Origin: Diphasiastrum complanatum
Lineage: Eukaryota > Streptophyta > Lycopodiopsida > Lycopodiales > Lycopodiaceae
Reading direction: 5' to 3'
Assembly (NCBI GenBank): GCA_029204225.1
Contig: CM055107.1
Location: 14,692,900-14,756,899, forward strand
DNA length: 64,000 bases
Part shown: positions 61,984 through 64,000 of the stretch, piece after piece
Layout of the letters: each line of letters starts with the position of its first letter
How positions within the stretch are numbered: the stretch's first letter is position 1
Position numbers and translations under genes: made by a program
Notes under the pieces: generated by a model
What the model was told of the DNA's origin: nothing
Seen by the model: only the letters and a program-made list of their open reading frames with translations
The model's database searches: none

Positions 61984-62601
61984 GAAAAGTTTGCACATTG
62001 TTGATTTTATGTGATTTCACAACAGGATCAAAATCCTTGAGGCTTGCTGCACTAGTGTTCCAATCTAGATGAGGTCCTTGCTAGTGTAGGCAGTTTGGAG
62101 GTACTTTGAATAGAGGTTGAGATGATGGAAGTTCTTTGACACAGTATTGTCTCCTGTATGTTGTGTGTCGGATTCTGATTTTGACTTATTTGATTGGGCT
62201 TGAGAGTTGTACAGATATCATGAGATATGTGATGCATGAGAATATAAGTATTCAGATATGGTTGGATCCTTACGAGTTTGTATGAACTCCCCTTTGTCTT
62301 TAGGACTATTCACCCCTCATAAGTAGAAGAATATAGCAATATTAAAGCTAGAAGCTATACAAAGCAGCAGCTCCAACATACTGGTATTTGTCCAAATAGG
62401 CTGAAGCCTTTCATACAAGGTCAAGAAGGTTAAAGCAAGGAGCTGCTACAATATCGCGATGTTCTAGGGCAAAAAGACTCCTTCAGAAATCAGCTTCTGG
62501 GCCTTCCCAATCAAGTTTTTAACTTTAATGTCTTGTAGATTACTTTTATAGATAAGCTTCTGTTTTGGGGGAGGGAAATCGTAAGTTTTTGGCAACGGCA
62601 G
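61980..62601 (+). other. Putative 5' UTR intron of the EIN3-like gene
   Basis: Donor GTAAGAAAAG at 61980. Candidate acceptors are TTTTATAG at 62551 and ACGGCAG at 62601, the latter 2 bp before the ATG. Leader introns are common in EIN3/EIL genes. Confidence 0.4.
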
Positions 62602-62603
62602 TC

Positions 62604-64000
62604 ATGGAAGTGGTGGATGATGATATGAACACTGCAAAGGGTTTGGATGCAGATGGGTTGGATTATATGGGTGACAACAATGTGGATGGGATGCAGGATG
62701 TAGAGTTCAGTGACGATGAGATTGATGTTGATGAGCTTGAAAAACGAATGTGGAGGGACAGGCTTAGGCTCAGGAGAATAAAGGAGCAGCTAAAAGCCAG
62801 GGAGCTTGCAGGAAAACCTAAGCACAAGCAGTCACAGGAGCAGGCTCGGCGAAAGAAAATGTCGCGGGCGCAGGATGCCATATTAAAATATATGCTTAAG
62901 ATGATGGAGGTCTGCAAAGCCCAGGGCTTTGTGTATGGAATCATCCCAGAGAAAGGGAAGCCTGTAAGTGGAGCATCAGATAATATCAGAGCCTGGTGGA
63001 AGGAGAAGGTAAGATTTGACAGGAATGGGCCAGCTGCCATTGCAAAATACCAGGCTGAGCAAAATACCCAGCTGCAATTGCAAAATACCAGGCTGAGCAA
63101 AATACCGAGCTGCCCCATAACTGGTAGTTCAACTCCTCGAACATTGTTGGAGCTTCAGGATACAACTCTTGGATCCCTTCTATCTGCACTGATGCAGCAT
63201 TGCGACCCGCCACAGCGACACTTTCCTTTGGAGAAGGGGATTCCTCCTCCATGGTGGCCATCAGGTGAAGAGGAGTGGTGGCCCCAAATTGGACTGAGCA
63301 CGGGTCAAGGATCTCCACCTTACAAAAAGCCCCATGATCTGAAAAAGGCTTGGAAGGTAGCGGTCCTTACCGCTGTCATCAAACACATGTCTCCAGATAT
63401 CACAAAAATCAGGAAGCTTGTTAGGCAGTCTAAATGCTTACAAGATAAGATGACTGCCAAAGAAAGTGCAACATGGCTTGCAGTGCTTACTCAAGAAGAG
63501 GAAGCATCCTCCTCTCAGAAAAGTACAGCTCATAACAATGCAATTCCAGATAGGATCAATGCTAGGGTCTTGGAGAATACCCACATTAGTGAATACGACG
63601 TTGATGATGGTTTTGACTCGCCGAATAGGGTTTCATTTGTGGATGAAGACAACGCATTGATTATGCCTGTTTCCTCTGGTACAAGGAGCTCTTCCCTTCA
63701 TAGTGTTGGGGACGAAATGGAGCAGCCCGTTTCTGCGCAGAGACTATTTATGTGCCCATACAAGGAGTGCCCCCATCACGAGTGGAGAAATGCTTTCCAC
63801 GATAGGAATTTGAGAAACATGCATCAAAATAGTTGTACTCATCGTCCTATTTACGGTTCAAATGTTCAAGGTCCTATCAATCCACAACCCACACAGCAGC
63901 TTTTTCTGACAAGTAGCTCTCCAGAAGAAGAACTTGTTTCACCAAATAGAGAAATGGATGTGCCATTCCATAGAGACTCAAATACCACAGATACTGTTCT
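62604..64000 (+). CDS. EIL: EIN3-like transcription factor (EIL), 5' part, runs off window
   Basis: ATG at 62604; open for 465 codons to the edge. EIN3/EIL proteins are nuclear DNA-binding factors that act downstream of EIN2 in ethylene signalling, or in sulfur response for the EIL3/SLIM1 branch. Landmarks: acidic start with [20 protein letters not shown] (37-56), basic [20 protein letters not shown] (77-96), [20 protein letters not shown] (102-121), [20 protein letters not shown] (124-143), [20 protein letters not shown] (181-200), PPPWWPS and [28 protein letters not shown] (240-259), [20 protein letters not shown] (268-287). A Cys/His block [10 protein letters not shown] lies near 382. A 38-bp tandem duplication inserts about 13 residues after KYQAE (residues 153-166). 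No intron was seen, as in many EIN3 genes. Which EIL branch it belongs to is undecided. Confidence 0.95.
   Translation, partial: MEVVDDDMNTAKGLDADGLDYMGDNNVDGMQDVEFSDDEIDVDELEKRMWRDRLRLRRIKEQLKARELAGKPKHKQSQEQARRKKMSRAQDAILKYMLKMMEVCKAQGFVYGIIPEKGKPVSGASDNIRAWWKEKVRFDRNGPAAIAKYQAEQNTQLQLQNTRLSKIPSCPITGSSTPRTLLELQDTTLGSLLSALMQHCDPPQRHFPLEKGIPPPWWPSGEEEWWPQIGLSTGQGSPPYKKPHDLKKAWKVAVLTAVIKHMSPDITKIRKLVRQSKCLQDKMTAKESATWLAVLTQEEEASSSQKSTAHNNAIPDRINARVLENTHISEYDVDDGFDSPNRVSFVDEDNALIMPVSSGTRSSSLHSVGDEMEQPVSAQRLFMCPYKECPHHEWRNAFHDRNLRNMHQNSCTHRPIYGSNVQGPINPQPTQQLFLTSSSPEEELVSPNREMDVPFHRDSNTTDTV
63030..63105 (+). repeat. 38-bp tandem duplication within EIL coding sequence
   Basis: 63030-63067 and 63068-63105 are identical at 37 of 38 positions (CCAGCTGCCATTG versus CCAGCTGCAATTG at the start). 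Because 38 is not a multiple of three, the two units are translated in different frames. Confidence 0.95.

Noticed and set aside
62663-63318. Minus-strand frames of 151 and 110 codons
   Set aside because: They are antisense to the EIN3-like CDS, which is strongly conserved on the plus strand.

Overview
The window looks like nuclear DNA of a land plant. The evidence is a full-length single-exon gene for splicing factor SF3B1 (minus strand, 50.1-54.0 kb), an ETHYLENE-INSENSITIVE3-like gene running off the right edge (62.6-64.0 kb), and plant-type Ty1/copia, Ty3/gypsy and CACTA (En/Spm) elements. Large gene-poor, repeat-rich stretches and eight pure AG/CT microsatellites suggest a large-genome lineage (fern, gymnosperm or similar). 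The sequence alone does not settle which. There are no bacterial operons, rRNA genes or CRISPR arrays.

Layout. 0-9 kb: nested, decayed retroelements: a copia 3' end, a gypsy gag/RT remnant, and a copia gag-pol cut off in its reverse transcriptase. 9-16.7 kb: remains of a CACTA-type accessory gene on the minus strand (two related copies), one of them split by a 5,255-bp gypsy element. That element has two 920-bp LTRs and encodes gag and protease but no RT or integrase. 17-23.5 kb: copia fragments in both orientations with two LTR families (called X and Y here). 23.5-28.9 kb: a decayed CACTA tnp2 transposase gene on the minus strand, itself interrupted by a 1.15-kb insertion. 29-38 kb: a tandem repeat of about 345 bp with palindromic arms, copia and gypsy scraps, a third LTR family (Z), and one plausible unrecognised host exon. 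38-50 kb: mostly unassigned DNA with strong palindromes, short tRNA-derived retroposons, a small candidate gene with a TATA/heat-shock-element-like upstream region, and microsatellites. 50-54.8 kb: SF3B1 and its leader. 55-61 kb: intergenic DNA with one clear 85-bp SINE-like insertion, an LTR with primer-binding site, and a second copy of a repeat found at the left end. 61.6-64 kb: promoter, leader and CDS of the EIN3-like gene.

Function. The two confident host genes are unrelated housekeeping/regulatory genes: U2 snRNP branch-site recognition, and ethylene- or sulfur-type transcriptional control. Everything else is transposon-derived or unassigned. The retroelement ORFs carry frameshifts and stops, several of them TGG-to-TGA/TAG changes. 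The gypsy element with near-identical LTRs is the youngest insertion. The most unusual items are a 38-bp duplication read in two frames inside the DNA-binding core of the EIN3-like protein, the palindromic 345-bp tandem repeat, a mutually exclusive hairpin cluster at 39.54 kb, five repeated stem-loops in the gypsy leader, and a tiny tRNA-derived retroposon family.
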